This document shows, one piece after another, positions 42,212 to 51,687 of a stretch of DNA of 64,000 nt. The stretch comes from Streptomyces sp. V4I2 (GTDB taxonomy: Bacteria > Actinomycetota > Actinomycetes > Streptomycetales > Streptomycetaceae). Below the pieces are notes generated by a model. The model was not told the DNA's origin. It was given only the letters and a program-made list of their open reading frames with translations, and ran no database searches. The translations under genes were made by a program, and so were the position numbers. The DNA lies in the NCBI RefSeq assembly GCF_030817655.1, contig NZ_JAUSZM010000004.1, positions 62,001 through 126,000 on the forward strand. Reading direction: 5' to 3'. Every line of letters starts with the position of its first letter. Position 1 is the stretch's first letter.

Positions 42212-44947
42212 ATGTTCCGTCCAGACCGCGCGACCCTGCGCTCGGCAGGCTTCGTGGCACTGCTCACCGGTGTGTTCGTCATGGTGAACACGCAGGTCGT
42301 GTACGCGGCCAGCAGTAATAGCGAGACCGGAGATCTCCTTGCCCCGCTGAACATCACCTCCTCCGAAGGGGTGCCGATCGACGGGTATGAGCTGAACGCG
42401 TCCGGCGGCTCCATCGTCGCCTTCAAGACCCAGGCCCTGGCCTTCGCCCTGTCCGGGCTGTTCACCCTGATCCGGCTGCTGGTCGGCCTGGCCGGGTGGG
42501 CGATCGAGATGGCTTTCCGGTTCCCGCTGCTGAAGATCCTGATTGGCCCGGCGCAGAAGGTCGCCGACGCCTACGACAACGTGGTCGTCGACACGCTCGG
42601 GCTGAAGGGTCTGTTGCTGGCCTGGGCGTTTGTTTTCACCGGTTTCATGATCGTGCGCGGTCGGGTCGGCCGTGGTCTGGGCGAAATGTTCCTGACTCTG
42701 CTCATTGGGGCGTTGGCCGCGTCCGCGTTCGTCCGGCCCGACTACCTGCTCACCCAGGACGGGCCGTTGGGGCAGTCCCAGCAGGTGGCTGCCGAGGTGG
42801 CCCAGCAGAGCGTCAACTCCTACGACTGGGGCGGCAAACTCGCCAGCCGCGGCCCCTGCGACGGCATGGCCGGTATGCAGGAGGTGAAGTGCCTGGAGCG
42901 TGAAGGCGAAGGACCGGTCTCGGCGGCGGAGGTGGCCCGCCCCCTCCAGGATTCGATCACCAACGCCTTGATCGTCAAGCCTTACATGCTGCTGCAGTAC
43001 GGGCGCGTCCTCGACCCCGCCACGACTGCCGACCGCAAGGCCTACGCCGTCCACCTGAAGTGGATCACGGGTGGGTACAGGGCCGGCGAGACCTCGCAGG
43101 ACAGGAAGGACGCCTGCAGCCTGCTCTACGGTCCGGCCAAGCAGTACTGCGAGCGCGACACACCCGACGGAGGCGGCACCCTGCCGGAGCTCACGCCGGG
43201 CGGGGAACTGCTGGACGCCTCGAATGCGGTCGTCACCGACGAGGACCGCGAGTTCTCCGCCTTCCTGCAGGACATGAAGAAGGCCGGCGAGGTGGGCAAG
43301 GCCTGCGCCGACTACGCCGAGGAGCCCACCTGGTGGCGGGTCGGCGGCGCCGCCCTGCTGCTGATCGCCGCCCTGTTCATCTGCGGCACGCTGCTGTCCA
43401 GCGCGATCGTCCTGCTGGGCACCCAGGGCGTGTGCGCGGCGGCCGCGGCCATCGGCGGCGTCACGTTCATCGCGGGCATGCTGCCCGGGCCCGCCCGCCA
43501 GTCGGTGTGGAAGTGGTTGTCCCTGTGGGGCATCTCGGTCCTCGCGGTGGTGGGGATCTGCGCGTTCGTGCCGTTCTTCGGGATCGCCGTCGACGCGATC
43601 CTCACCGACGGGCCCGACCTGATGGTGGAACGGATCCTGCTGATCGACGTGCTGGCCATCGCGGGCGCTGCCGGGCACCGCCGCCTGCTGACCGGGATCA
43701 CGTCCTTCGGGCGTCGCATGGCGATGCGGATGCGCTACGCCAAGGTCGGCGGCACCCACCTGCCCGGCGACACCAGCGAGCTCGGCGCCGCGCTCGCCAT
43801 GAACTCCCCAGCTGCGATGGGCGGTTACAGCGGCGGGCTGCGGGCCTTCACCGCAGGTGGCGGCGGCCGGTACGGGATGCTCGGCACCCGCCAGCGGCTG
43901 ACGGGTGCGCTCGCCTCGCTGGCCGACGGGGCGGGCATGCCGGTGGACACCGGCCGGGTCCTCGCCGATGCCACCGCGGAAGCCGGACGTGGTCTGGCCC
44001 CGCTCACCGCGGCTGCGGCCGTGGGCGGGTTGGGCGCCCGGCTCGGGGCGAAGGGCGCGCACTGGCTGCTGATCGGCAAACGGCCCGACCAGGAGCAGTT
44101 GGCCAAGTGGCGCAAGCCCACGGCGGACGGTGACCCCGCGGGCGGCTCCTTTGGCGGCGGGGACGGTGGTTCGGGCGGCGGGGGGCCGCGCCGTCCTGGC
44201 GGTCCGCCTGATCGTTACCGCAACGAGGACGGCCAGGTCGTCGACGGCCGCTCGGGTCAGGTGCTGCATGACCAGAACACTGACCGCACGCTGCTGTCGA
44301 CGCGTGCCCACAACCGGCTGGTGCGCTTGCGCGGGTACCGCATCCTCCACCGGGGTGGCCGGACCGCATACGGGGCGACGGTCGGTGCCCCGGCGAACGT
44401 CCGCTGGGCCCGGTCGGGAGGCTCGCGCTATTCCCAGGACGCCCGTCAGCAGGTGCGGGTGTGGGGCAACACGGTGCGCGAGGACGGCCGGGCCTGGGCC
44501 GACACGGGCCGTCACGTGGCCCGTGTCCTGCGGGAGCACACGGACGACAGCGGCGGATCCGGCCCCTTCGTCAGCCGTCGCCTGCCGACCCGCCCGGCTC
44601 CGGCCCCGCGGCCGACCGGGTCCTCCAGTTCCCCGGCCGGCACGAGGCCGGCTTCCCCCCGGGCCAGCGCGCCTGCAGCTGCGACCACGCCTGCAGCCAG
44701 CACACCGCCGAGCGCCCCGCCAACGTCCCCGACGCGGCTCCCCGGCGGCGCACCCCGGCCTGCGGCCAGCCCGTCACCGGACAGGTCCAGGCCGGTCTTT
44801 CCCGGAGGCGAAGGCGCCCGCAGCAGCACCCGTGACGAGGCGCGTGCCCGGTTCCAGGAGCTGATGCGGCGCACTTCGGCCGACGCCGAGCGGCTGCGCC
44901 AGGAACGGGAGCAGCGGCAGCGCGACGAGGGCGGTGAGGACGAGTGA
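42212..44947 (+). CDS. VirB6/TrbL-like polytopic transfer protein
   Basis: 911 residues. A signal-like N-terminal helix (about 10-32, FVALLTGVFVMVNTQVVYAA), several membrane helices (about 68-105, 128-175, 370-400, 405-465, 470-490) and a long outer loop with Cys (GPCDGMAGM, ACSLLYGPAKQYCERD) are followed by a 420-residue hydrophilic tail rich in Gly, Pro and Arg ending in a coiled coil (RRTSADAERLRQEREQRQRD). This is the channel-core subunit of Gram-positive type IV systems. Gene starts 1 bp after the preceding stop and overlaps the next. Confidence 0.8.
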   Translation: MFRPDRATLRSAGFVALLTGVFVMVNTQVVYAASSNSETGDLLAPLNITSSEGVPIDGYELNASGGSIVAFKTQALAFALSGLFTLIRLLVGLAGWAIEMAFRFPLLKILIGPAQKVADAYDNVVVDTLGLKGLLLAWAFVFTGFMIVRGRVGRGLGEMFLTLLIGALAASAFVRPDYLLTQDGPLGQSQQVAAEVAQQSVNSYDWGGKLASRGPCDGMAGMQEVKCLEREGEGPVSAAEVARPLQDSITNALIVKPYMLLQYGRVLDPATTADRKAYAVHLKWITGGYRAGETSQDRKDACSLLYGPAKQYCERDTPDGGGTLPELTPGGELLDASNAVVTDEDREFSAFLQDMKKAGEVGKACADYAEEPTWWRVGGAALLLIAALFICGTLLSSAIVLLGTQGVCAAAAAIGGVTFIAGMLPGPARQSVWKWLSLWGISVLAVVGICAFVPFFGIAVDAILTDGPDLMVERILLIDVLAIAGAAGHRRLLTGITSFGRRMAMRMRYAKVGGTHLPGDTSELGAALAMNSPAAMGGYSGGLRAFTAGGGGRYGMLGTRQRLTGALASLADGAGMPVDTGRVLADATAEAGRGLAPLTAAAAVGGLGARLGAKGAHWLLIGKRPDQEQLAKWRKPTADGDPAGGSFGGGDGGSGGGGPRRPGGPPDRYRNEDGQVVDGRSGQVLHDQNTDRTLLSTRAHNRLVRLRGYRILHRGGRTAYGATVGAPANVRWARSGGSRYSQDARQQVRVWGNTVREDGRAWADTGRHVARVLREHTDDSGGSGPFVSRRLPTRPAPAPRPTGSSSSPAGTRPASPRASAPAAATTPAASTPPSAPPTSPTRLPGGAPRPAASPSPDRSRPVFPGGEGARSSTRDEARARFQELMRRTSADAERLRQEREQRQRDEGGEDE

Positions 44948-46092
44948 GGCCGGCCCGGCGCCGGTTTGGGCGGTGGGGATGTGTGACGGTGCTGATCCTG
45001 TTCGCCGCGGTGTGCTGCGCGGCTCCTGTCTCCAACGCGATCAGTGCATACGTCGCATTGCAGACCGGGCTCCAGGACGACGAGGGAATCGCCGACGGCA
45101 GCGCCGCGGACATTCCGCCCCGGATGCTGACCGCCTACAAGAAGGCCGTCCAGCAGGTCGGCAAGCATGTGCCGAAGTGTCAGGGGATGCGCTGGCCGAT
45201 CCTGGCCGGGATCGCCAAGGTCGAGTCCAGCCACGCGGTGGGTCGGAACATCGCCGCAGGCGGCGACATCCGCCCGAAGATCTACGGGGTGCTCCTCAAC
45301 GGTTCCGGGGCCGGTGGCAACACCACCGTCTTCCCGGACACCGATGGCGGCAAATGGGACGGCACCTCTGGCGGTGAGCGTGCCGTTGGCCCCTTCCAGT
45401 TCCTGCCCTCCACCTGGGAGGGCGTCGGCCAGGACGCGGGCGGCGACAAGACCGCCGACCCGCACAACGCCGACGATGCCGCGCTCGGCGCCGCGATCTA
45501 TCTGTGCGGCAACGGCCGTGATCTGACGAAGCGGGCGCAGCTGAAGGCCGCAATCCTGCAGTACAACCACTCCAATGAGTACCTCGCCAACGTGCTGGGC
45601 TGGATCGACCAGTACACGGCGGCCGCCAAGGACCCGGACCTGAAGAACGTGTCCGGGAAGGTCCGGACCGTCATCGCGGCAGCCCTGTCCCAGCGCGGTG
45701 TCCCGTACTCGTGGGGCGGCGGCAACGCGAGCGGCAAGACGTACGGGTTCTGCTGCTCGCCGAGCGGGAAGAGCGGCGCGAACATCAAGGGCTTCGACTG
45801 TTCGGGCCTGACCACGTACGCCTACGCGAAGGTCGATATCACCCTGCCGCGCGTCGCAGCCGCCCAGGCCGGAGTCGGCCAGCGGATCCCCGCCAGTCTC
45901 GGCACCGGCGCACTCAAGCCCGGCGACCTCGTCTTCTATGCCGACGCCCCCGGCCGGGACGCGACGATCTATCACGTCGGGATTTACCTGGGCAGCGGAC
46001 AGATGGTCAACGCCGCCCGTCCGGGCACCGTGGTCCGCCTGGACGCGGTCAACGCGATGTCGGGATACGCGGGAGGGGCCCGGCTGCTATGA
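44944..46092 (+). CDS. Lytic transglycosylase plus NlpC/P60 cell-wall hydrolase
   Basis: 382 residues. After a membrane anchor (about 13-33) comes a transglycosylase domain with the catalytic Glu in ILAGIAKVESSHAVGR and GPFQFLPSTWEGVG, then an NlpC/P60 domain with Cys in FDCSGLTTYAYAK and His in YHVGIYLGSG. Cleaving glycan strands and stem peptides would open the wall for the channel, the VirB1/TcpG role. An extra CCSPSGKSG insert precedes the active Cys. Both active sites look intact. GTG 44944 overlaps the preceding stop. Confidence 0.9.
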   Translation: MRPARRRFGRWGCVTVLILFAAVCCAAPVSNAISAYVALQTGLQDDEGIADGSAADIPPRMLTAYKKAVQQVGKHVPKCQGMRWPILAGIAKVESSHAVGRNIAAGGDIRPKIYGVLLNGSGAGGNTTVFPDTDGGKWDGTSGGERAVGPFQFLPSTWEGVGQDAGGDKTADPHNADDAALGAAIYLCGNGRDLTKRAQLKAAILQYNHSNEYLANVLGWIDQYTAAAKDPDLKNVSGKVRTVIAAALSQRGVPYSWGGGNASGKTYGFCCSPSGKSGANIKGFDCSGLTTYAYAKVDITLPRVAAAQAGVGQRIPASLGTGALKPGDLVFYADAPGRDATIYHVGIYLGSGQMVNAARPGTVVRLDAVNAMSGYAGGARLL

Positions 46093-46736
46093 CCACCTCC
46101 CTGGCGCCCTCACCGCGCCTGCTGCTGATCGCCACTGTGGTCCTGGCCGTGGCCGGGGTGGTCCTGCTGACGGTGCCGCATGCGCCGAGCGCACCCTCAG
46201 CCTCATCGCCATCTCGCACGGCCGCTCCGACGCCGCCTCCCTCCGTGACCGCTCCCGGCCGCCTCGGGGCGCAGGCCAGTGGGTCCGCGCCGGCCACGGC
46301 CTCGACCGCGTTGACGCGGTCGGCGAGCGCCTCCGCTCTGCCGCCGCACGGCGAGGGCGTGGCCGGCGATGCCGTCATCCAGAAGTCGGTGGAGGACGCC
46401 TGGCCCGCCGACCTTGCCGCCGACGACGAGCACACGCTCCTCGAGGCCGGCCGTGACCTGCTGCGCGCGGACGCCACCGGGACCGGCCGCGCCAAGTGGC
46501 CCTCGCTGTTCGGCGACGCGGAGCAGGCGATCGCACCGGCGTTCGCCACCGCTCGCTTCCGTGTCCAGGCCGCCGTCGCCCGCCGCGACGGCAGTCCGGA
46601 CCGGGCGGTGGTGCACCTGGTGTGGGCGGGTGCCGACCGCGGCGGCACCTACACCGACCGGCGCATCACCGACTGGTACTTCGCCCGCACCTCGACGAAA
46701 GGAGCGTCCACGTGGACGCCTCAGCCCCCTACTTGA
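46089..46736 (+). CDS. Membrane-anchored transfer-operon protein
   Basis: 215 residues (ATG 46089). One N-terminal membrane helix (LLLIATVVLAVAGVVLLTV, about 10-28) and a Ser/Pro/Ala-rich linker lead to an outer domain (about 100-200, ARFRVQAAVARRDGSPDRAV, VVHLVWAGADRGGTYTDRRI) that recalls VirB8-like or TcpC-like beta folds. The end overlaps the coupling-protein gene by 25 bp. Likely a structural part of the channel; exact role unknown. Confidence 0.7.
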   Translation: MTTSLAPSPRLLLIATVVLAVAGVVLLTVPHAPSAPSASSPSRTAAPTPPPSVTAPGRLGAQASGSAPATASTALTRSASASALPPHGEGVAGDAVIQKSVEDAWPADLAADDEHTLLEAGRDLLRADATGTGRAKWPSLFGDAEQAIAPAFATARFRVQAAVARRDGSPDRAVVHLVWAGADRGGTYTDRRITDWYFARTSTKGASTWTPQPPT

Positions 46737-49333
46737 CCGGCCAGGCGGCCCCCTCGGCGTCCGGCTCGGTGTTCGGACTGTTCACCGGGGTCATCCACAC
46801 GGTCGACTGGGTGATCACCTACTGGTGGGTGCCCGCGGCGGCCGCCGTCATCGCCTGGGCGGTGAGCGAGCTGGTGGTGCGCCGCCTGGCACAGAGGGCG
46901 TCGGCCGAGCGGATGGCGCTGGAGCTCGTGCCGTCGCGGCATTTCGACCCTGGCCTGGAGGAGATCTTCCGCCGCGGGGTCCAGCTCGCCCGGGCCTCGA
47001 CGAGCATGCCGTGGTGGGCGCCGCGCCGGACGAAAGCGGTGCAGATCCGGCTGCGTGCGGACGGCTCCAGTCCGCTGCGCTACCGGATCGAAGGCCCCGC
47101 CGGCGGTGAACGCCTGCTGTCGATCACGCCGTTCGGTCCGTCCGTCACAGTGAACCGGGCTCGTCCCCTCGCCGATCAGCCGCGTGATCACATGGTGCGG
47201 GCGGAGTTCGTCCTGCGCGGCAAGCCCACGGCCCCGCTGCGGGACGTTCCGCTGGACCCGGACCCGTTGCAGCCGCTCATCGATGCCGTCTCCGACCTGC
47301 GGGCGGAACTGGGTGACCTGGCCGAGATACGGCTCGACATCCAGCGGGCCCCCAAGTGGGCGCTGCGGGCGCGCCGTTTGCAGCTGATGTCGGACGCCCG
47401 CCGCAGGGAGCGGCGCGAGGCCCAGCGGGCTGCCCGGTGGGTACGGCAGGACGCCACCGGCATCGAGGACTCGCTGTCCTGGCAGTTGCAGCAGCTGGTC
47501 AGCGGAAAGCGGGACGCAGGCGGGCGCCGTCTGGTGATGCCACCAGTCCCCCGCCGGGTGGACCCTCAGGATGCCCTGGGCAAGCTCGCCGATGACGACC
47601 ACCTCGTCCGTGTGCAGTTGCTCGTGATGTGCGCGTCCAACACCGAAGGCCGGGCCGAGGCCCGCCTCGCCCAGCTGCAGGCCGCCCTCGACGTGTTCGG
47701 CGGCGGCTCCCGGTGGGCGATGCGCGGGTGGCGCGTGGGCCCGTGGCGGCTGGGGGCGGACCGCTGGCCCAGCCGGCGCGGCTTCGAGCGCCGCTGGCGT
47801 CTGGGGCACTGCCAGCCGCCCCGCCCGAACTGGGTCCGGCTGGAGGAACTGACCGGGCTGCTCAAACCGCCCACGGTGCACTGCCGGCTGCCGCTGCTCG
47901 CAGGAGACCTGCCGACCTTCGCGTTCAACAACCCCGAGCTGCTGCTGCAGGGCATCTACCGCGCCCCCGACGGCCGCCGGCGCCTGGTCGCCAGCTATGC
48001 CAAGGAGACGCTGTTCGAGGTCGGGGTGGGCAAGGCAGGCGGCGGCAAGACCGAACGCGCCCTCGCGCAGGCGATCGGCTGGGCCCATGCCGGGGGCGGG
48101 CTGATGTTCGTAGACCCGCACCGCGACTCCTGGCCCCGTGCTCTGCCGTTCCTGGCCCACGACGCGCTGATGCAGCGGATCGCGCTCATCGACCTCACCG
48201 CCACTGGGCCTGCTCCGCAGGTGAGTTGCTGGAACCCGCTCGGCATGCACCAGGGCCAGGTGGCGCACGAGGTCGTCGAGGCCACGGCCGACGCTGTCGC
48301 GTCCGCGCTCGGCTGGGACGATGCCAGCGCACCCCGCGCGCTGACCATCCTCACCGCCGCCCTGGCGGTGCTGGTGGCCGTCAACGAAACCGCCTGCCAG
48401 GCCGGGCGGCCCGAGGACCAGGCCACGCTCTTCCACGTGCGGGCGCTGCTCACCGACCCGGACTTCCGTGCTGCGGCTCTCGCCGGGGTGGAGCGGCGTC
48501 TGGACGAGGAGACCCGCTCCTGGTGGCAGACGGTGTTCCCGACGCTGCCCGTCGACTCCTTCGCCGTGGTCCTCAACCCGATCGCCCGCCTGGCCTCCAA
48601 CCCGGTCACCCGCGCGTTCCTCGGCCAGCCGGCCGGCGTCTACAACATCCGCGCCGCCATGGACACCCGGATGATCGTGTGGGTGTGCCCGGGCGGGAAC
48701 GGGCCCACCGATCGGCTGATCACCGCGCTGCTCGCCCGGGACCTGCTGCGCGCCGTGCGCTCCCGCCGTGACACCCCCGAAGCCCAGCGGGTGCCGTTCC
48801 GCCCGTACTTCGACGAGCTGATCACCCTGACCGGCGCCGCGCCGGAGACGATCGCCGCAATGTTCGAGGACTTCCGCAAGTACAAAGTCCACGTACACGG
48901 CATGACACAGCTGCTGGCCCGCCTGCCCATCCCCGTGCGGCTGTCCCTGGTCCAGAACGCCTCCACCCTGGCGTCCACGGCCGGTTCACAGTCCGCCATC
49001 GCCCCGATCACCGCGGAATGGGGCGACCGCCCCGGCCCTGACATCGTCGCCGCCCTGGACCGGTTCGAGCACTACATGTCGCTGACGGTCAGGGGCCGCC
49101 GCGTCGGACCCTTCCGGATCACCGGCCCGCACCTCGACGACGTCTTCGCCGAGTACTCCCGCCCCCGCCACGCGGCAGCCCTGGAGCGCTCCGCCCGGGC
49201 CATGGCCGGCGCTGCCCCTCTGGACCAGCTCACGGCCCTCGCCAGCGACCAACTGGGCCGTGTGCGCGCCTTCCTCACCCAGCAGGCCCCCACCACCCCG
49301 CCAGCCGTACGGCTGCAGAAGGGATACCGGTGA
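46712..49333 (+). CDS. VirD4-type coupling ATPase
   Basis: 873 residues (GTG 46712 with AAAGGAG upstream). A membrane helix near residues 22-56 is followed by a long middle domain and a TraD/TraG-like motor: Walker A GVGKAGGGKTERALAQAI (about 436-453), DPHRDSW, and Walker B PYFDELITL (about 696-704), with HGMTQLLARLP further on. It brings the DNA-protein substrate to the channel. This VirD4-type enzyme, rather than the FtsK-like TraB usual in Streptomyces, defines the transfer system as type IV. Confidence 0.85.
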   Translation: MDASAPYLTGQAAPSASGSVFGLFTGVIHTVDWVITYWWVPAAAAVIAWAVSELVVRRLAQRASAERMALELVPSRHFDPGLEEIFRRGVQLARASTSMPWWAPRRTKAVQIRLRADGSSPLRYRIEGPAGGERLLSITPFGPSVTVNRARPLADQPRDHMVRAEFVLRGKPTAPLRDVPLDPDPLQPLIDAVSDLRAELGDLAEIRLDIQRAPKWALRARRLQLMSDARRRERREAQRAARWVRQDATGIEDSLSWQLQQLVSGKRDAGGRRLVMPPVPRRVDPQDALGKLADDDHLVRVQLLVMCASNTEGRAEARLAQLQAALDVFGGGSRWAMRGWRVGPWRLGADRWPSRRGFERRWRLGHCQPPRPNWVRLEELTGLLKPPTVHCRLPLLAGDLPTFAFNNPELLLQGIYRAPDGRRRLVASYAKETLFEVGVGKAGGGKTERALAQAIGWAHAGGGLMFVDPHRDSWPRALPFLAHDALMQRIALIDLTATGPAPQVSCWNPLGMHQGQVAHEVVEATADAVASALGWDDASAPRALTILTAALAVLVAVNETACQAGRPEDQATLFHVRALLTDPDFRAAALAGVERRLDEETRSWWQTVFPTLPVDSFAVVLNPIARLASNPVTRAFLGQPAGVYNIRAAMDTRMIVWVCPGGNGPTDRLITALLARDLLRAVRSRRDTPEAQRVPFRPYFDELITLTGAAPETIAAMFEDFRKYKVHVHGMTQLLARLPIPVRLSLVQNASTLASTAGSQSAIAPITAEWGDRPGPDIVAALDRFEHYMSLTVRGRRVGPFRITGPHLDDVFAEYSRPRHAAALERSARAMAGAAPLDQLTALASDQLGRVRAFLTQQAPTTPPAVRLQKGYR

Positions 49334-50244
49334 CCACCACCTTCGAGACCGTGTCGTCCGGTCGCACGCCGAGTCCGGTCGAACCGTTGCCGCATCAGCT
49401 GCTGGCCGCGCTCGCCCAGCACCGGATGGCCACCACGAACCAGCTCCACGCCCTGCTTCGGCCCGACGCTGCGCGGCAGACCGTCTCCGGACCACTGAAC
49501 AAGCTGCGCCAGCAAGACCTGGTGGACTACACGGTGCTGCCGGCGTCCAACCGTTCGCGTGCCTGGTACCTCACCGGCGAGGGCGCCCGCCTCACGCGGG
49601 ACTTCCCCGCGCTGCGTGGCCGGCCCCCGTACCCGATCACCTCGTCCACGGCCGCCTCTCTGAAAACGCCCCACACGCTGACCGTGGTCCGCACCCATCT
49701 GACGTTCGTCGCCGACGCCCGCCGCCGCGGCGACGAGCACGGCCATCTGGACTGGACACCGGAGGTCTCCCATCCCCTCAGCGACGGCGAAAAGATCATC
49801 GCTGACGCGGTCATGCACTACACCCTCATCGGCGACGAAGAGCGCACCAAGCTGCGGGCGTTCGTCGAGATCGACCGAACGACGATGAGCAGCGAGCGGC
49901 TCGCGTCGAAGCTGATCGAATACGCGCGGCTGTGGTCGTACGAACCGCAGCCTGTCGGACGGCAGCGCTCGCGGCTGTCGGCCGTCCCCGCTGCCGTCTG
50001 GCTGCGCTGGTATCCCGTGTTCCCCCGGCTCCTGTTCGTGCTCACCGGAGCCTCCCGGTACGTCTTGGACAACCGGATCGCTGACCTGCAGGCCATGGTG
50101 GCGCAGCATCCGCTCGTGAACACGCTGGCCCGGCAGGTGCCGCTGGGCGCGGCAGTCCTCGACGACCTCGAACACCGGGGCCCTACCAGCGGTGTCTGGG
50201 TGCCTCTGGCAGGCGGTGAGCGGCGCCCATGGACCGAGCTGTGA
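49330..50244 (+). CDS. Replication-relaxation family protein
   Basis: 304 residues. An N-terminal winged helix (about 22-70, LLAALAQHRMATTNQLHALL, GPLNKLRQQDLVDYTVL) is followed by a nuclease-like part with FVEIDRTTMSSERLASKLIE, as in the 'replication-relaxation' family of actinobacterial plasmids. It overlaps the coupling-protein gene (GTGA) and ends the first transfer block. No His-rich relaxase signature is present elsewhere in the window, so this is the best candidate for DNA processing at the transfer origin. Confidence 0.75.
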   Translation: MTTTFETVSSGRTPSPVEPLPHQLLAALAQHRMATTNQLHALLRPDAARQTVSGPLNKLRQQDLVDYTVLPASNRSRAWYLTGEGARLTRDFPALRGRPPYPITSSTAASLKTPHTLTVVRTHLTFVADARRRGDEHGHLDWTPEVSHPLSDGEKIIADAVMHYTLIGDEERTKLRAFVEIDRTTMSSERLASKLIEYARLWSYEPQPVGRQRSRLSAVPAAVWLRWYPVFPRLLFVLTGASRYVLDNRIADLQAMVAQHPLVNTLARQVPLGAAVLDDLEHRGPTSGVWVPLAGGERRPWTEL

Positions 50245-50399
50245 CTTGGCAGCAGGACGACCTCAAGGGGAATGTCGCAGCCTTGCAACTGCCCGCCAAC
50301 CAGCTTGCGATTTGCTATCGTGAACGAATAGTTTACTGCTGCACGGCAGCGGGCCGGGTTGAAAGTGCCATGCATGTACCGGACTTGGGAGATGGTTAG

Positions 50400-50627
50400 A
50401 TGGCCAGGGTTGTCGGCGAGATTCGCAGCACCGAACTGCACGTGGAACACGAGTGGCCCGCCCAAACGCGAACCGTCTCCCGCATAGGGAGCGCCTGCGT
50501 GGTCGAAGGGAGCGGCGACTTCGACTTGGACGACCTGAACCTGGTCCGCGAACAGTTCCCGGGCCGACGCGTCACCCTCGACGGTGACGTGATTACCGTC
50601 TGGCCAACCCTGCGGCATGAACCGTGA
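50400..50627 (+). CDS. Small hypothetical protein
   Basis: 75 residues, MARVVGEIRSTELHVEHEWP to TVWPTLRHEP, soluble, acidic in the middle (DFDLDDLNLV). GGGAG lies 10 bp before the ATG. It sits in the gap between the two transfer blocks; no family recognised. The 420 bp that follow contain no other confident gene. Confidence 0.5.
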   Translation: MARVVGEIRSTELHVEHEWPAQTRTVSRIGSACVVEGSGDFDLDDLNLVREQFPGRRVTLDGDVITVWPTLRHEP

Positions 50628-51045
50628 GGAGCGGCAGCCGCCTAGGCACTCCCAGCGCCTCCGAGCCAACCGCCGGGGCAACGGACAGCGTCGGCCACGT
50701 TCAGCGATCCGTCGAGGCGCCCCTGCCCCTGGCGGCGTGCGCGGCCAGCTCGTCAGGCGGAGATGGTCGCTCGAGATCCTGCGCCGGGCCGACGCTCAGG
50801 AAAGCGGTCAGACGGTCGCTTTCGCACAGAACGACATATCGACCTTGGCGCACGGTTGTGACGGGATATATCCCGAGTTGTAAACGAGAACTTCCTTTTA
50901 CTGTTGGGGTGTTGACTGGCATATGCGTAATCTTTCGACTACAAGTAGCGCATCAGTGCAGCTCGTACGGGGCGTGCGGTCGGCTTTCGAGCACGCGGTT
51001 CTGGGGTGTCCCGTCCGATCGCTCAGCACTGAATGGGGAGGAATC

Positions 51046-51687
51046 GTGACACGAGCACCACGCCATCAATCGGAGCTCGCCGCTGTTCGCGACCGACGCA
51101 CTCCATGGCTCACGTCTCTTCGCTTCCGAAATCGGTCCACGGTATCCACGGCCCTGGTAGCCCTCGCTGCGATCACCGTGACGGCGGGCTGTTCCTCCGG
51201 TGGCGGAGACGAAGCGCAGGAGTCACCGAGCCCCAGTACGGCATCGCCCAGCAACACCGTGTCCTCTGCCGAGGCCCAGGCCCGTAAGGACGTCATTGCG
51301 GCATACCAGGGCATGACCGAGGAGCAGGCCAAGGCGTACGCGAAGTCCTCCTTTGCGGGAAGCGACATCACCAAATACGCCACCGGCGATGCGCTGCGGG
51401 ATGCGAAGGACACGGTCTTCGTCAACATGCAGAACGGCATCGTCGTCAAGGGCGAACCCAAGGTGACAGTCGCCAACGACGACGTGACGCTCGATGCCTC
51501 AGGCAGGCAGGCGACCCTCACCGTGTGCTTCGACTTGAACACGTGGGAGTCGATCGACAAGAAGACCGGCAAGAGCGTTACTCCGCCCAACCAGGTCAAG
51601 CGGTACACCATCACCGCCCACCTCCAGAAGCAGAGCTCGCGGTGGCTGGTCACCAACGAAAAGGCGGACAAGGAGAAGACATGCTGA
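51046..51687 (+). CDS. Lipoprotein of the pilus/transfer operon
   Basis: 213 residues. GTG 51046 is chosen because GGGGAGG lies just upstream. A long n-region precedes the signal helix (TVSTALVALAAITVTAGCSS) with a lipobox Cys at about residue 47. The mature part begins with a Ser/Pro linker and continues into an alpha/beta domain (ARKDVIAAYQGMTEEQAKAY, VTLDASGRQATLTVCFD, QVKRYTITAHLQKQSSRWLV) that resembles NTF2-like folds. First gene of the second block; the next start overlaps it by 7 bp. Confidence 0.75.
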   Translation: MTRAPRHQSELAAVRDRRTPWLTSLRFRNRSTVSTALVALAAITVTAGCSSGGGDEAQESPSPSTASPSNTVSSAEAQARKDVIAAYQGMTEEQAKAYAKSSFAGSDITKYATGDALRDAKDTVFVNMQNGIVVKGEPKVTVANDDVTLDASGRQATLTVCFDLNTWESIDKKTGKSVTPPNQVKRYTITAHLQKQSSRWLVTNEKADKEKTC

